Part shown: in pieces, positions 10,807 through 22,079 of the stretch
Numbering within the stretch: the stretch's first letter is position 1
How the letters are laid out: every line of letters begins with the position of its first letter
NCBI GenBank assembly: GCA_022747635.1
Contig: JAKTNV010000414.1
Span: 62,001 to 126,000 of the forward strand
DNA: 64,000 nucleotides
Direction of reading: 5' to 3'
Source of the DNA: Hetaerina americana
Lineage: Eukaryota > Arthropoda > Insecta > Odonata > Calopterygidae
Notes under the pieces: generated by a model
What the model was told of the DNA's origin: nothing
Database searches by the model: none
What the model saw: only the letters and a program-made list of their open reading frames with translations
Program-made: the position numbers and the translations under genes

Positions 10807-13557
10807 CAGTAGCTGTTATAAAAGTTTCGATAATATACGTATTTTTTAAACATGATAATTTTCCTCCCCCGTCCCGGGATGAGAAATTTCGCGAATCAAT
10901 TTTCGTGTTTTTCTTCAAAGTGCTTTTTGAAAAACTCTGAATTCATCAAATGAAAATTTGTTCCTTTCTTTACCTTTCGAAACGGTCGTTTATTTGAAAA
11001 TGGTATCATTTATACGTATTTCTTGCAAGCATAAGGTTTTCTAGCCGCGACACGGGATTAGAATTTTCGAGATTCAAGCGACTCGTTTAGTTGTTCCCCC
11101 GAGGTTTTTTTTGAAAGCCTGTTAGTTTTAATTGTAAATTTGTTTGACTCTTTTCATTTCCAAACGGCAGTTATTAAGAAAATTTTCGTATTTAAACGTT
11201 TTTCCTGCAAACATAAAATTTTTCATCCGCAGTACCGGGATGAGAAATTTTGTGATTCAATTGTGGCGTTTAGTTTTTACCTCAGCGGTATTTTAAAGCT
11301 AAAAAATCATTGAATGAATATTTGGTCGCCTCTCTTTCTTTAAAGGCAGTCGCTGTTATGAAAGTTTCGTTAATATACTTATTTTTTAAACATAATAATT
11401 TTCCTCCGCAGTCCCGGGATGAAAAATTCCGCGAATCAATTTTGCGTGTTTTTCTTCCAAGTGCTTTTTTAAAGGCTCTTTATTCATCAAATGAAAATTT
11501 GTTCCTTTCTTTACCTATCAAAACGGTCGTTTTTGAAAAAATGGTATCATTTATACGTATTTCTTGCAAGCATAAAGTTTTCCAGCCGCAGTCCCGGGTT
11601 GAGAAATTTCGTGATTCAAGCGACTCCTTTCGTTGTTCCCCCGAGGGTTTTTTTGAAAGCCTGTTAGTTTTAATTGTAAATTTGTGTGAAACTTTTCACT
11701 TCCAAACGGCAGTTATTGAGAAAATTTTCGTATTCATACGTATTTCTTGCAAACAAAATTTTTCATCCGCAGTACTGGGATGAGAAATTTTGTGATGTAA
11801 TTGTTGCGTTTAGTTTTTACCTCAGCGGTGTTTTAAAGCTTAAAATTCATTGAATGAATATTTTGTTGCCTCCCTTCCTTTCAAAGCATTAGCTGTTATA
11901 AAAGTTTCGTTAATATACGTACTTATTATACATAATAATTTTCCTCCGCAGTCCCGGGATGAGTAATTTCGCGAATCAAAATTCGTGTAAGTTTTTCTTC
12001 CAAGTGCTTTTTTATAGGCTCTTTATTCATCAAATGAAAATTTGTTCCTTTCTTTACCTTTCAAAACGGTCGTTTTTGAGAAAATGGTATCATTTATACG
12101 TATTTCTTGCAAGCATAACGTTTTACATCCGCAGTCCCGGGATGAGAAATTTCGTGATTCAAGCGACTCGTTTGGTTGTTCCAACGAGGGTTTTTTTGAA
12201 AGCCTGTTAGTTTTAATTGTAAATTTGTTTGACTTCTTTCATATTCAAAAGGCAGTTATTGAGAAAATTTCCGTATTCAAACGTATTTCTTGCAAACAAA
12301 ATTTTCATCCGCAGTACCGGGATGAGAAATTTTGTGATTTAATTGTTGCGTTTAGTTTTTACCTGAGCGGTTTTTTAAAGCTTAAAATTCATTGAATGAA
12401 TATTTGGTCGCCTCTCTTCTTTTAAAGGCAGTCGCTGTTATGAAAGTTTCGTTAATATTTTTATTTTTTAAACATAATAATTTTCCTCCGCAGTCCCGGG
12501 ATAAAAAATTCCGTGAATCAATTTTCGTGTTTTTCTTCCAAATGCTTTTTTAAAAGCTCTTCATTCATCAAATGAAAATTTGTTCCTTTCTTAACCTTTC
12601 AAAACGGTCGTTTTTGAGAAAATGGTATCATTTATACGAATTTCTTGCAAGCATAACGTTTTCCAGCCGCAGTCCTGGGATTAGAAATTTCGTGATTAAA
12701 GGGACTCTTTTAGTTGTTCCCCCGAAGGTGTTTTTGAAAGCCTGTTAGTTTTAATTGTAAATTTGTTTGACTCTTTTCATTTCCAAACGGCAGTTATTAA
12801 GAAAATTTTCGTATTTAAACGTATTTCTTGAAAAACATAAAATTTTATATCCGCAGTACCGGGGTGAGAAATTTTGTGATTCAATTGTGGCGTTTAGTTT
12901 TTACCTCAACGGTTTTTAAAAGCTTAAAATTCATTGAATGAATATTTGGTCGCCTCTCTTTCTTTAAAGGCAGTCGCTGTTATGAAAGTTTCGTTAATAT
13001 ACTTATTTTTTAAACATAATAATTTTCCTCCGCAGTCCCGGGATGAAAAATTCCGCGAATCAATTTTGCGTGTTTTTCTTCCAAGTGCTTTTTTAAAGGC
13101 TCTTTATTCATCAAATGAAAATTTGTTCCTTTCTTTACCTATCAAAACGGTCGTTTTTGAGAAAATGGTATCATTTATGCGTATTTCTTGCAAGCATAAG
13201 GTTTTCTAGCCGCGACACGGGATTAGAAAATTCGAGATTCAAGCGACTCGGTTAGTTGTTCCCCCGAGGGTTTTTTTGAAAGCCTGTTAGTTTTTATTGT
13301 ACATTTGTGTGACTCTTTTCATTTCCCAACGGCAGTTATTGGGAAAATTTTCGTATTCATACATTTTTCTTGCAAACAAAATTTTTCATCCGCAGTACCG
13401 GGATGAGAAATATTGTGATTCAATTGTGGCGTTTAGTTTTTACCTCAGCGGTTTTTTAAAGCTTAAAATTCATTGAAAGAATATTTTGTGGCCTATCTTC
13501 CTTTAAAGGCAGTCGCTGTTATAAAAGTTTCGTTAATATACTTATTTTTTAAACATA
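10807..13557 (+). repeat. Satellite patchwork between the 6.5-kb copy and the transposon
   Basis: This stretch begins with another copy of the rare cccccgtcccggg C head (10866-10878), which is 4335 bp after the one at 6531 and 10840 bp after the one at 26. The part near 11783-12215 pairs with about 946-1378 (offset 10837). The part from about 13216 pairs with about 22075 onward. It contains acacggg-type A heads near 11050 and 13215. No gene is visible. Confidence 0.8.
13556..13557. other. TA target-site duplication, left
   Basis: The dinucleotide TA precedes the transposon's left inverted repeat and is repeated after the right one. The uninterrupted satellite reads aaacataataatttt at this point. 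Removing the element and one TA restores exactly that, as seen in the empty paralogous sites at 18638-18639 and 22413-22414. TA duplication is the signature of the Tc1/mariner superfamily. Confidence 0.95.
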
Positions 13558-13590
13558 CGAGGGTCATCCGGAAAGTAGTACCCGTTCGTG
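13558..13590 (+). repeat. Mariner terminal inverted repeat, left (33 bp)
   Basis: The repeat starts cgagggtcatccggaaag and ends cgttcgtg. It is the exact reverse complement of 14278-14310 over all 33 bases; the match stops at the next base (a here, where c would be needed). This is the expected transposase binding and cleavage end. It lies downstream of the minus-strand transposase frame. Confidence 0.96.
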
Positions 13591-13631
13591 AAATAAAGAC
13601 ACAAAAGTAAATATTAACAAACATAAAAAAT

Positions 13632-13637
13632 TTTATT
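13632..13637 (-). promoter_or_regulatory. Possible polyadenylation signal of the transposase
   Basis: Read on the minus strand this is AATAAA, about 20 bases after the stop codon of the C-terminal transposase remnant (13657-13659) and inside the element. Position and motif suit a transposon polyadenylation signal. In an AT-rich region a chance match is possible. Confidence 0.4.
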
Positions 13638-13656
13638 TGAAAGAGGATACTTTAAA

Positions 13657-13764
13657 CTACTTCTCAACATAATCTCCAAGCAAATTAAGGCATTTGTCAT
13701 AACGTGTGACAAGTTTCTGTATTCCTGCTGCATAGTCCTTCGCCGCCAGCTCATTGAGATACGC
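13657..13764 (-). pseudogene. Mariner transposase C-terminal remnant
   Basis: About 35 codons in a different frame from the upstream transposase piece read AYLNELAAKDYAAGIQKL and finish RYDKCLNLLGDYVEK before a stop at 13657-13659. A terminal 'gi.kL..R...C.......Y.e' pattern is typical of the tail of mariner-type transposases, after the last catalytic aspartate region. The join to the N-terminal part lies around 13760-13765. There an internal deletion fused the two pieces out of frame, so the N-terminal frame runs three more codons and stops. The whole catalytic domain with its three acidic residues is absent. I see no independent start that would make this a separate protein. That this is a transposase tail rests on resemblance recalled from the family, not on an alignment. 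Confidence 0.7.
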
Positions 13765-14149
13765 GAGGGACCCATCTTGCACAAATTTTTGCATAATGCA
13801 GATGGTGTTTAACAATTTCATGAACAATTGTTCGAGAAACATTGGGAAAATGCTCACAGATGTCATCAATTGTGACGCGCCGATCGTTCCTCACGAATTC
13901 GTCAACTGAGCTCACCAGTTGGTCTGTAATGACAGACGGTCTCTCCGAACGCTCATCGTCGTGTGTGTTCCCCCTCCCCATGTTGAAGTTGCGACACCAC
14001 CGCCGAACAGACGACTCGTCCATTACATTGTCTCCATACACCTCCTTTAATTGGCGATGAATATCACATGGGCGAACGTTTCTTGCATTGAGGAATTTAA
14101 TCACTGCCCTCACTTCACAACTGGCGGCGTTCTCAATTTTTTTAAACAT
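13751..14149 (-). CDS. Truncated mariner-like transposase, N-terminal DNA-binding part (132 aa)
   Basis: The frame encodes the DNA-binding half of a mariner-family transposase, which would bind the element's inverted repeats. I start at the ATG at 14149-14147; a TTG three codons upstream is unlikely in a eukaryote. Residues about 12-57 resemble the first mariner helix-turn-helix (RAVIKFL, VYGD at 37-40, SSVRRWCRNF at 46-55). A DDERSERPS linker follows at 64-72, corresponding to the GRPS-type linker of the family. A second helix-turn-helix lies at about 77-115 (VRNDRRVTIDDICEHF). It ends in KICARWVPR (121-129), the counterpart of the conserved WVPHEL-type motif that joins the DNA-binding and catalytic domains. 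Three more residues and a stop follow because of an internal deletion. Full-length relatives are about 340-350 residues, so catalysis is impossible. The frame itself is open and could still yield a DNA-binding fragment. About 160 bases separate the start from the element end. Confidence 0.85.
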   Translation of the reverse strand: MFKKIENAASCEVRAVIKFLNARNVRPCDIHRQLKEVYGDNVMDESSVRRWCRNFNMGRGNTHDDERSERPSVITDQLVSSVDEFVRNDRRVTIDDICEHFPNVSRTIVHEIVKHHLHYAKICARWVPRVSQ

Positions 14150-14277
14150 TGTAAACAATCACAGAAACAACACAGGCAATGCTAGCGTCACGCAACTTGG
14201 CTCAGAGAAGGCAGACAAGCCACTGAAGCTATCTGACCTCGTCCAGCGGCTACTCGCGTCGTCAGCACTTCATGCGG

Positions 14278-14310
14278 CACGAACGGGTACTACTTTCCGG
14301 ATGACCCTCG
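14278..14310 (-). repeat. Mariner terminal inverted repeat, right (33 bp)
   Basis: This is the exact reverse complement of 13558-13590, ending gatgaccctcg. It lies upstream of the minus-strand transposase frame, so any transposase promoter would be in or next to this end. The element stops at 14310 and the satellite resumes with TA. Confidence 0.96.
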
Positions 14311-14312
14311 TA
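14311..14312. other. TA target-site duplication, right
   Basis: This is the second copy of the TA at 13556-13557. The satellite then continues as ataattttcctccgcag, in phase with the sequence left of the element, so nothing was lost at insertion. Confidence 0.95.
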
Positions 14313-17230
14313 ATAATTTTCCTCCGCAGTCCCGGGATGAAAAATTTCGCGAATCAATTCTTATCTAAATTTTTCTTCCAAGTGCTTTTTTATAAGCTTT
14401 TCATTCATCAAATGAAAATTTGTTCTTTCTATACCATTTAAAACGGTCGTTTTTGAGAAAATGGTATCATATATACGTATTTTTTGCAAGCATAAAGTTT
14501 TCCAGCCGCAGTCCCGGGATGAGAAATTTCGTGATTAAAGCGACTCGTTTAGTTGTTCCCCCGAGGGTTTTTTATAAAGACTGTTAGTTTTAATTGTAAA
14601 TTTGTGTTACTCTTTTCATTTCCAAACGGCAGTTATTGGGAAAACTTTCGTATTCAAACGTATTTCTTGCAAACATAAAATTTTTCATCCGCAGTACCGG
14701 GATGAGAAATTTTGTGATTGAATTGTGGCGTTTAGTTTTTACCTCAGCGGTTTTTTAAAATCTTAAAATTCATTGAATGAATATTTGGTTGCCTCCCTTC
14801 CTTTTAAAGCAGTCGCTGTTATGAAAGTTTCGTTAATATACGTACTTTTTAAACATAAAAATTTTCCTCCGCAGTCCCGGGATGAGAAATTTCGTGAATC
14901 TATTTTCGTGTAAGTTTCTCTTCCAAGTATTTTTCTAAAAGCTTTTCATTCATCAAATGAAAATTTGTTCTTTCTCTACCATTCTAAACGGTCGTTTTTG
15001 AGACAATGGTATCATTAAATACGAATTTCTTGCAAGCATAACGTTTTCCAGCCGCAGTCCCGGGATTAGAAATTTCGTGATTCAAGCGACTCTTTTAGTT
15101 GTTCCCCCGAAGGTTTTTTTGAAAGCCTGTTAGTTTTAATTGTAAACTTGTTTGACTCTTTTCATTTCCAAACGGCAGTTATTAAGAAAATTTTCGTATT
15201 TAAACGTATTTCTTGCAAACATAAAATCTTTCATCCGCAGTACCGGGATGAGAAATTTTGTGATTCAATTGTGGCGTTTAGTTTTTACCTCAGCGGTTTT
15301 TTAAAGCCTAAAATTCATTGAATGAATATTTGGTGGCCTCTCTTCCTTTCAAAATAGCCGCTGTTATAAAAGTTTCATAAATATACGTATTTTTTATACA
15401 TAATAATTTTCCTCCGCAGATTCGGGATGAGAAATTACGCGAATGAATTGTCGTGTAAGTTTTTCTACCAAGTGCTTTTTTAAAAGCTCTTCATTCATCA
15501 AATGAAAATTTGTTCCTTTCTTCACTTTTCAAAACGGTCGTTTTTGAGAAAATGGTATCAATTATACGAATTTCTTGCAAGCATAACGTTTTCCAGCCGC
15601 AGTCCCGGCATTAGAAATTTCCTGATTCAAGCGACTTTTTAGTTGTTCCCCCGAAGGTTTTTTATAAAGACTGTTAGTTTTAATTGTAAACTTGTTTGAC
15701 TCTTTTCATTTCCAAACGGCAGTTATTAAGAAAATTTTCGTATTTAAACGTATTTCTTGAAAAACATAAAATTTTTCATCCGCAGTACCGGGATGAGAAA
15801 TTTTGTGATTCAATTGTGGCGTTTAGTTTTTATCTCAGCGGTTTTTTAAAGCTTAAAAATCATTGAATAAATATTTGGTCCCCTCTCTTCCTTTAAAGGC
15901 AGTCGCTGTTATGAAAGTTTCGTTAATATACTTATTTTTTAAACATAATAATTTTCCTTGCAGTCCCGGGATGAAAAATTTCGCGAATCAATTTTCGTGT
16001 TTTTCTTCCAAGTGCTTTTTTAAAGGCTCTTTATTCATCAAATGAAAATTTGTTCTTTCTTTACCATTCAAAACGGTCGTTTTTGAGAAAATGGTATCAT
16101 TTATACGTATTTCTTGCAAGCATAACGTTTTTCAGCCGCAGACCCGGGTTGAGAAATTTCGTGATTCAAGCGACTCGTTTAGTTGTTCCCCCGAGGGTTT
16201 TTTATAAAGACTGTTAGTTTTAATTGTAAATTTGTGTTACTCTTTTCATTTCCAAACGGCAGTTATTGGGAAAACTTTCGTATTCAAACGTATTTCTTGC
16301 AAACATAAAATTTTTCATCCGCAGTACCGGGATGAGAAATTTTGTGATTGAATTGTGGCGTTTGATTTTACCTCAGCGGTTTTTTAAAATCTTAAAATTC
16401 ATTGAATGAATATTTGGTTGCCTCCCTTCCTTTTAAAGCAGTCGCTGTTATGAAAGTTTCGTTAATATACGTACTTTTTAAACATAAAAATTTTCCTCCG
16501 CAGTCCCGGGATGAGAAATTTCGTGAATCAATTTTCGTGTAAGTTTTTTTTCAAAGTATTTTTCTAAAAGCTTTTCATTCATCAAATGAAAATTTGTTCT
16601 TTCTTTACCATTCAAAACGGTCGTATTTGTGAATATGGTATCATTTATACGTATTTCTTGCAAGCATAACGTTTTCCAGCCGCAGTCCCGGGATGAGAAA
16701 TTTCGTGATTCAAGCGACTCGTTTGGTTGTTCCAACGAGGGTTTTTTTGAAAGCCTGTTAGTTTTAATTGTAAATTTGTTTGACTCCTTTCATATTTAAA
16801 AGGCAGTTATTGAGAAAATTTCCGTATATAAACGTTTTTTTTGCAAACATAAAATTTTTCATCCGCAGTACCGGGATGAGAAATTTTGCGATTCAATTGT
16901 TGCGTTTAGTTTTTCCTCAGCGGTTTTTTAAAGCTTAAAATTAATTGAATGAATATTTGGTCGCCTCTCTTCCTTTCAAAGCAGCCGCTGTTATAAAAGT
17001 TTCGTTAATATACGTATTTTTTAAACATAAAAATTTTCCTCCGCAGATTCGGGATGAGAAATTTCGCGAATGAATTGTCGCGTAAGTTTTATTACCAAGT
17101 GCTTTTTTAAAAGCTCTTCACTCATCAAATGAAAATTTGTTCCTTTCTTAACCATGCAAAACGGTCGTTTTTGAGAAAATTGTATCATTTATACGAATTT
17201 CTTGCAAGCATAACGTTTTCCAGCCGCAGT
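14311..17230 (+). repeat. First copy of an 8.10-kb-offset pair
   Basis: This stretch matches about 22413-25332 at an offset of about 8102 bp (15 trimers). Anchors include 17129 with 25231 and the C-monomer start near 16490 with 24593. The match extends left across the transposon (about 13216-13557 with about 22075-22414), where the offset grows by 755 bp, the length of the element plus one TA. Confidence 0.75.
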
Positions 17231-18155
17231 TCCGGGATGAGAAATTTCGTGATTCAAGCGACTCGATTAGTTGTTCCCCCGAGCGTTTTTTATAAAGACT
17301 GTAAGTTTTAATTGTAAATTTGTGTTACACTTTTTATTTCCAAACGGCAGTTTTTGGGAAAAGTTTCGTATTCAAACGTATTTATTGCAAACATAAAATT
17401 TTCATCGCAGTACCGGGATGAGAAATTTTGTGATTGAATTGTGGCGTTTAGTTTTTACCTCAGCGGTTTTTTAATGCTTAAAATTCATTGAATGAATATT
17501 TGGTTGCCTCCCTTCCTTTTAAAGCAGTCGCTGTTATGAAAGTTTCGTTAATATACGTACTTTTTAAACATAATAATTTTCCTCCGCAGCCCCGGGATGA
17601 GAATTTTCGTGTAAGTTTTTCTTACAAGTATTTTTCTAAAAGCTTTTCATTCATCAAATGAAAATTTGTTCTTTCTTTACCATTCAAAACGGTCGTTTTT
17701 TAGAAAATGGTATCATTTATACGTATTTCTTGCAAGCATAACGTTTTCTAGCCGCAGTCCCGGGATAAGAAATTTCGTGATTCAAGCGACTCGTTTAGTT
17801 GTTCCCCCGAGGGTTTTTTTAAAGCCTGTTAGTTTTAATTGTAAATTTGTGTTTTTCTTTCCTTTCCAAACGGCAGTTATTGGGAAAACTTTTGTATTCA
17901 AACATATTTCTTGCAAACATAAAATTTTTCATCCGCAGTCCCGGGATGAGAAATTTTGTGATTCAATTGTGGCGTTTAGTTTTTATCTCAGCGGTTTTTT
18001 AAAGCTTAAAAATCATTGAATGAATATTTGGTCCCCTCTCTTCCTTTAAAGGCAGTCACTGTTATGAAAGTTTCGTTAATATACTTATTTTTTAAACATA
18101 ATAACTTTCCTCCGCAGTCCCAGGATGAAAAATTTCGCGAATCAATTTTCGTGTT
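17220..18155 (+). repeat. First copy of a 3.24-kb-offset pair
   Basis: This matches about 20459-21390 at an offset of 3239 bp (six trimers). It shares an A head reading cagttccggg, a shortened C monomer reading gagaattttcgtgtaag (one internal segment missing, near 17600 and 20837) and a B monomer with a CCCGGG head. Ends were judged by eye. Confidence 0.75.
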
Positions 18156-18304
18156 TTTCTTCCAAATGCTTTTTTAAAAGCTCTTCATTCATCAAGTGAA
18201 AATTTGTTCCTTTCTTAACCTTTCAAAACGGTCGTTTTTGAGAAAATGGTATCATTTATACGAATTTCTTGCAAGCATAACGTTTTCCAGCCGCAGTCCT
18301 GGGA

Positions 18305-19628
18305 TTAGAAAATTCGAGATTCAAGCGACTCGTTTAGTTGTTCCCCCGAGGGTTTTTTTGAAAGCCTGTTAGTTTTTATTGTACATTTGTGTGACTCTTT
18401 TCATTTCCCAACGGCAGTTATTGGGAAAATTTTCGTATTCATACATTTTTCTTGCAAACAAAATTTTTCATCCGCAGTACCGGGATAAGAAATATTGTGA
18501 TTCAATTGTGGCGTTTAGTTTTTACCTCAGCGGTTTTTTAAAGCTTAAAATTCATTGAATGAATATTTTGTGGCCTCTCTTCCTTTAAAGGCAGTCGCTG
18601 TTATAAAAGTTTCGTTAATATACTTATTTTTTAAACATAATAATTTTCCTCCGCAGTCCCGGGATGAAAAATTTCGCGAATCAATTCTTATCTAAATTTT
18701 TCTTCCAAGTGCTTTTTTATAAGCTTTTCATTCATCAAATGAAAATTTGTTCTTTCTATACCATTTAAAACGGTCTTTTTGAGAAAATGGTATCATATAT
18801 ACGTATTTTTTGCAAGCATAAAGTTTTCCAGCCGCAGTCCCGGGATGAGAAATTTCGTGATTAAAGCGACTCGTTTAGTTGTTCCCCCGAGGGTTTTTTA
18901 TAAAGACTGTTAGTTTTAATTGTAAATTTGTGTTACTCTTTTCATTTCCAAACGGCAGTTATTGGGAAAACTTTCGTATTCAAACGTATTTCTTGCAAAC
19001 ATAAAATTTTTCATCCGCAGTACCGGGATGAGAAATTTTGTGATTGAATTGTGGCGTTTAGTTTTTACCTCAGCGGTTTTTTAAAATCTTAAAATGCAAT
19101 GAATGAATATTTGGTTGCCTCCCTTCCTTTTAAAGCAGTCGCTGTTATGAAAGTTTCGTTAATATACGTACTTTTTAAACATAAAAATTTTCCTCCGCAG
19201 TCCCGGGATGAGAAATTTCGTGAATCAATTTTCGTGTAAGTTTTTCTTCCAAGTATTTTTCTAAAAGCTTTTCATTCATCAAATGAAAATTTGTTCTTTC
19301 TCTACCATTCAAAACGGTCGTTTTTGAGACAATGTTATCATTAAACACGAATTTCTTGCAAGCATAACGTTTTCCAGCCGCAGTCCCGGGATTAGAAATT
19401 TCGTGATTCAAGCGACTCTTTTAGTAGTTCCCCCGAAGGTTTTTTTGAAAGCCTGTTAGTTTTAATTGGTAACTTGTATGACTCTTTTCATTTCCAAACG
19501 GCAGTTATTAAGAAAATTTTCGTATTTAAACGTATTTCTTGCAAACATAAAATCTTTCATCCGCAGTACCGGGATGAGAAATTTTGTGATTCAATTGTGG
19601 CGTTTAGTTTTTACCTCAGCGGTTTTTT
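18305..19628 (+). repeat. First copy of a 3.78-kb-offset pair, with empty transposon site
   Basis: This matches 22080-23403 at an offset of 3775 bp (seven trimers). Both copies hold the uninterrupted version of the transposon target (TA at 18638-18639 and at 22413-22414) together with the distinctive flank gcgaatcaattcttatc that also follows the transposon. Confidence 0.78.
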
Positions 19629-20458
19629 AAAGCTTAAAATTAATTGAAATTATATTTGGTCGCCTCTCTTCCTTTCAAAGCAGCCGCTGTTATAAAAGTT
19701 TCGTTAATATACGTATTTTTTATACATAAAAATTTTCCTCCGCAGATTCGGGATGAGAAATTTCGCGAATGAATTGTCGTGTAAGTTTTACTACCAAGTC
19801 CTTTTTTAAAAAAAACTCATTCATCAAATGAAAATTTGTTCCTTTCTTAACCATTCAAAACGGTCGTTTTTGAGAAAATGGTATCATTTATACGAATTTC
19901 CTGCAAGCAAAACGTTTTCCAGCCGCAGTCCCGGCATTAGAAATTTCCTGATTCAAGCGACTCTTTTAGTTGTTCCCCCGAAGGTTTTTTATAAAGACTG
20001 TTAGTTTTAATTGTAAATTTGTTTGACTCTTTTCATTTCCAAACGGCAGTTATTAAGAAAATTTTCGTATTTAAACGTATTTCTTGCAAACATAAAATTT
20101 TTCATCCGCAGTAACGGGATGAGAAATTTTGTGATTCAATTGTGGCGTTTAGTTTTTACCTCAGCGGTTTTTTAAAGCCTAAAATTCATTGAATGAAAAT
20201 TTGGTCCCCTCTTGTCCTTTAAAGGCAGTCGCTGTTATGAAAGTTTCGTTAATATACTTATTTTTTAAACATAATAATTTTCCTCCGAAGTCCCGGGATG
20301 AAAAATATCGCGAATCAATTTTCGTGTTTTTCTTCAAAGTGCTTTTTTAAAAGCTTTTCATTCATCAAATGAAAATTTGTGCTTTCTTTACCATTCAAAA
20401 CGGTCGTTTTTGAGAAAATGGTATCATTTATACGTATTTCTTGCAAGCATAACGTTTT

Positions 20459-21390
20459 CCAGCCGCAGTTCCGGGATGAGAAATTTCGTGATTCAAGCGA
20501 CTAGATTAGTTGTTCCCCCGAGCGTTTTTTATAAAGACTGTAAGTTTTAATTGTAAATTTGTGTTACACTTTTTATTTCCAAACGGCAGTTTTTGGGAAA
20601 AGTTTCGTATTCAAACGTATTTATTGCAAACATAAAATTTTCATCGCAGTATCGGGATGAGAAATTTTGTGATTGAATTGTGGCGTTTAGTTTTTACCTC
20701 AGCGGGTTTTTAATGCTTAAAATTCATTGAATGAATATTTGGTTGCCTCCCTTCCTTTTAAAGCAGTCGCTGTTATGAAAGTTTCGTTAATATACGTACT
20801 TTTTAAACATAATAATTTTCCTCCGCAGTCCCGGGATGAGAATTTTCGTGTAAGTTTTTCTTACAAGTATTTTTCTAAAAGCTTTTCATTCATCAAATGA
20901 AAATTTGTTCTTTCTTTACCATTCAAAACGGTCGTTTTTTAGAAAATGGTATCATTTATACGTATTTCTTGCAAGCATAACGTTTTCTAGCCGCAGTCCC
21001 GGGATAAGAAATTTCGTGATTCAAGCGACTCGTTTAGTTGTTCCCCCGAGGGTTTTTTTAAAGCCTGTTAGTTTTAATTGTAAATTTGTGTTTTTCTTTC
21101 CTTTCCAAACGGCAGTTATTGGGAAAACTTTTGTATTTAAACATATTTCTTGCAAACATAAAATTTTTCATCCGCAGTCCCGGGATGAGAAATTTTGTGA
21201 TTCAATTGTGGCGTTTAGTTTTTATCTCAGCGGTTTTTTAAAGCTTAAAAATCATTGGATGAATATTTGGTCCCCTCTCTTCCTTTAAAGGCAGTCGCTG
21301 TTATGAAAGTTTCGTTAATATACTTATTTTTTAAACATAATAATTTTCCTCCGCAGTCCCAGGATGAAAAATTTCGCGAATCAATTTTCG
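20459..21390 (+). repeat. Second copy of the 3.24-kb-offset pair
   Basis: This is the partner of about 17220-18155. It carries the same shortened C monomer and the same CCCGGG-headed B monomer near 21176. A few substitutions separate the two copies. Confidence 0.75.
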
Positions 21391-22079
21391 TTTTTTTCTT
21401 CCAAGTGCTTTTTTAAAGGCTCTTTATTCATCAAATGAAAATTTGTTCTTTCTTCACCATTCAAAACGGTCGTTTTTGAGAAAATGGTATCATTTATACG
21501 TATTTCTTGCAAGCATAACGTTTTCCAGCCGCAGACCCGGGATGAGAAATTTCGTGATTCAAGCGACTCGTTTAGTTGTTCCCCCGAGGGTTTTTTATAA
21601 AGACTGTTAGTTTTAATTGTAAATTTGTTTGACTCCTTTCATATTCAAAAGGCAGTTATTGAGAAAATTTCCGTATTCAAACGTATTTCTTGCAAACAAA
21701 ATTTTCATCCGCAGTACCGGGATGAGAAATTTTGTGATTTAATTGTTGCGTTTAGTTTTTACCTCAGCGGTTTTTTAAAGCTTAAAATTCATTGAATGAA
21801 TATTTGGTCGCCTCTCTTTTTTTAAAGGCAGTCGCTGTTATGAAAGTTTCGTTAATATTTTTATTTTTTAAACATAATAATTTTCCTCCGCAGTCCCGGG
21901 ATGAAAAATTCCGTGAATCAATTTTCGTGTTTTTCTTCCAAATGCTTTTTTAAAAGCTCTTCATTCAATAAATGAAAATTTGTTCCTTTCTTTACCTATC
22001 AAAACGGTCGTTTTTGAGAAAATGGTATCATTTATACGTATTTCTTGCAAGCATAAGGTTTTCTAGCCGCGACACGGGA

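Larger units (their letters stand above)
1..13557. repeat. Satellite array, left segment (A-B-C trimers)
   Basis: This segment is continuous head-to-tail satellite DNA made of monomers of about 179-185 bp. Monomer starts read from the conserved cag of the ccgcag motif fall near 29, 208, 391, 570, 752, 933, 1112, 1295 and 1480, giving spacings of 179, 183, 179, 182, 181, 179, 183 and 185. The classes follow strictly as C, A, B, C, A, B. Typical class marks are gattcaagcgactcg (A), gattcaattgtggcg (B) and gcgaatcaattttcg (C). No gene is seen: open frames recur with the repeat on both strands, overlap each other and lack non-repeat sequence. The first copies are more mutually diverged than those at the right end of the window. 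Satellite identity is certain; a centromeric or heterochromatic location is inference. Confidence 0.95.
13558..14310 (-). mobile_element. Mariner-like transposon, internally deleted (753 bp)
   Basis: This is a DNA transposon inserted in a C-monomer head of the satellite. It has perfect 33-bp terminal inverted repeats, a TA target duplication and a minus-strand transposase remnant. Base composition is visibly less AT-rich than the flanking satellite. Autonomous mariner elements are about 1.3 kb; this copy is roughly half that because the catalytic part of the transposase is missing. Keeping both ends means it could in principle be mobilised by a full-length relative, but not by itself. The superfamily (IS630/Tc1/mariner) is clear from the target site, inverted repeats and protein. 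The exact family is not resolved, because the catalytic spacing that defines it is deleted. Confidence 0.93.

Noticed and set aside
13558..14310. Retrovirus-like or LTR element
   Set aside because: The ends are inverted, not direct, repeats. The target duplication is TA and the protein is a mariner-type transposase, so this is a DNA transposon.
13842..14441. Plus-strand open frames across the transposon (13842-14060 and 14088-14441)
   Set aside because: They lie opposite the recognisable transposase frame. The second runs through the right inverted repeat into satellite DNA. Both are shadows.
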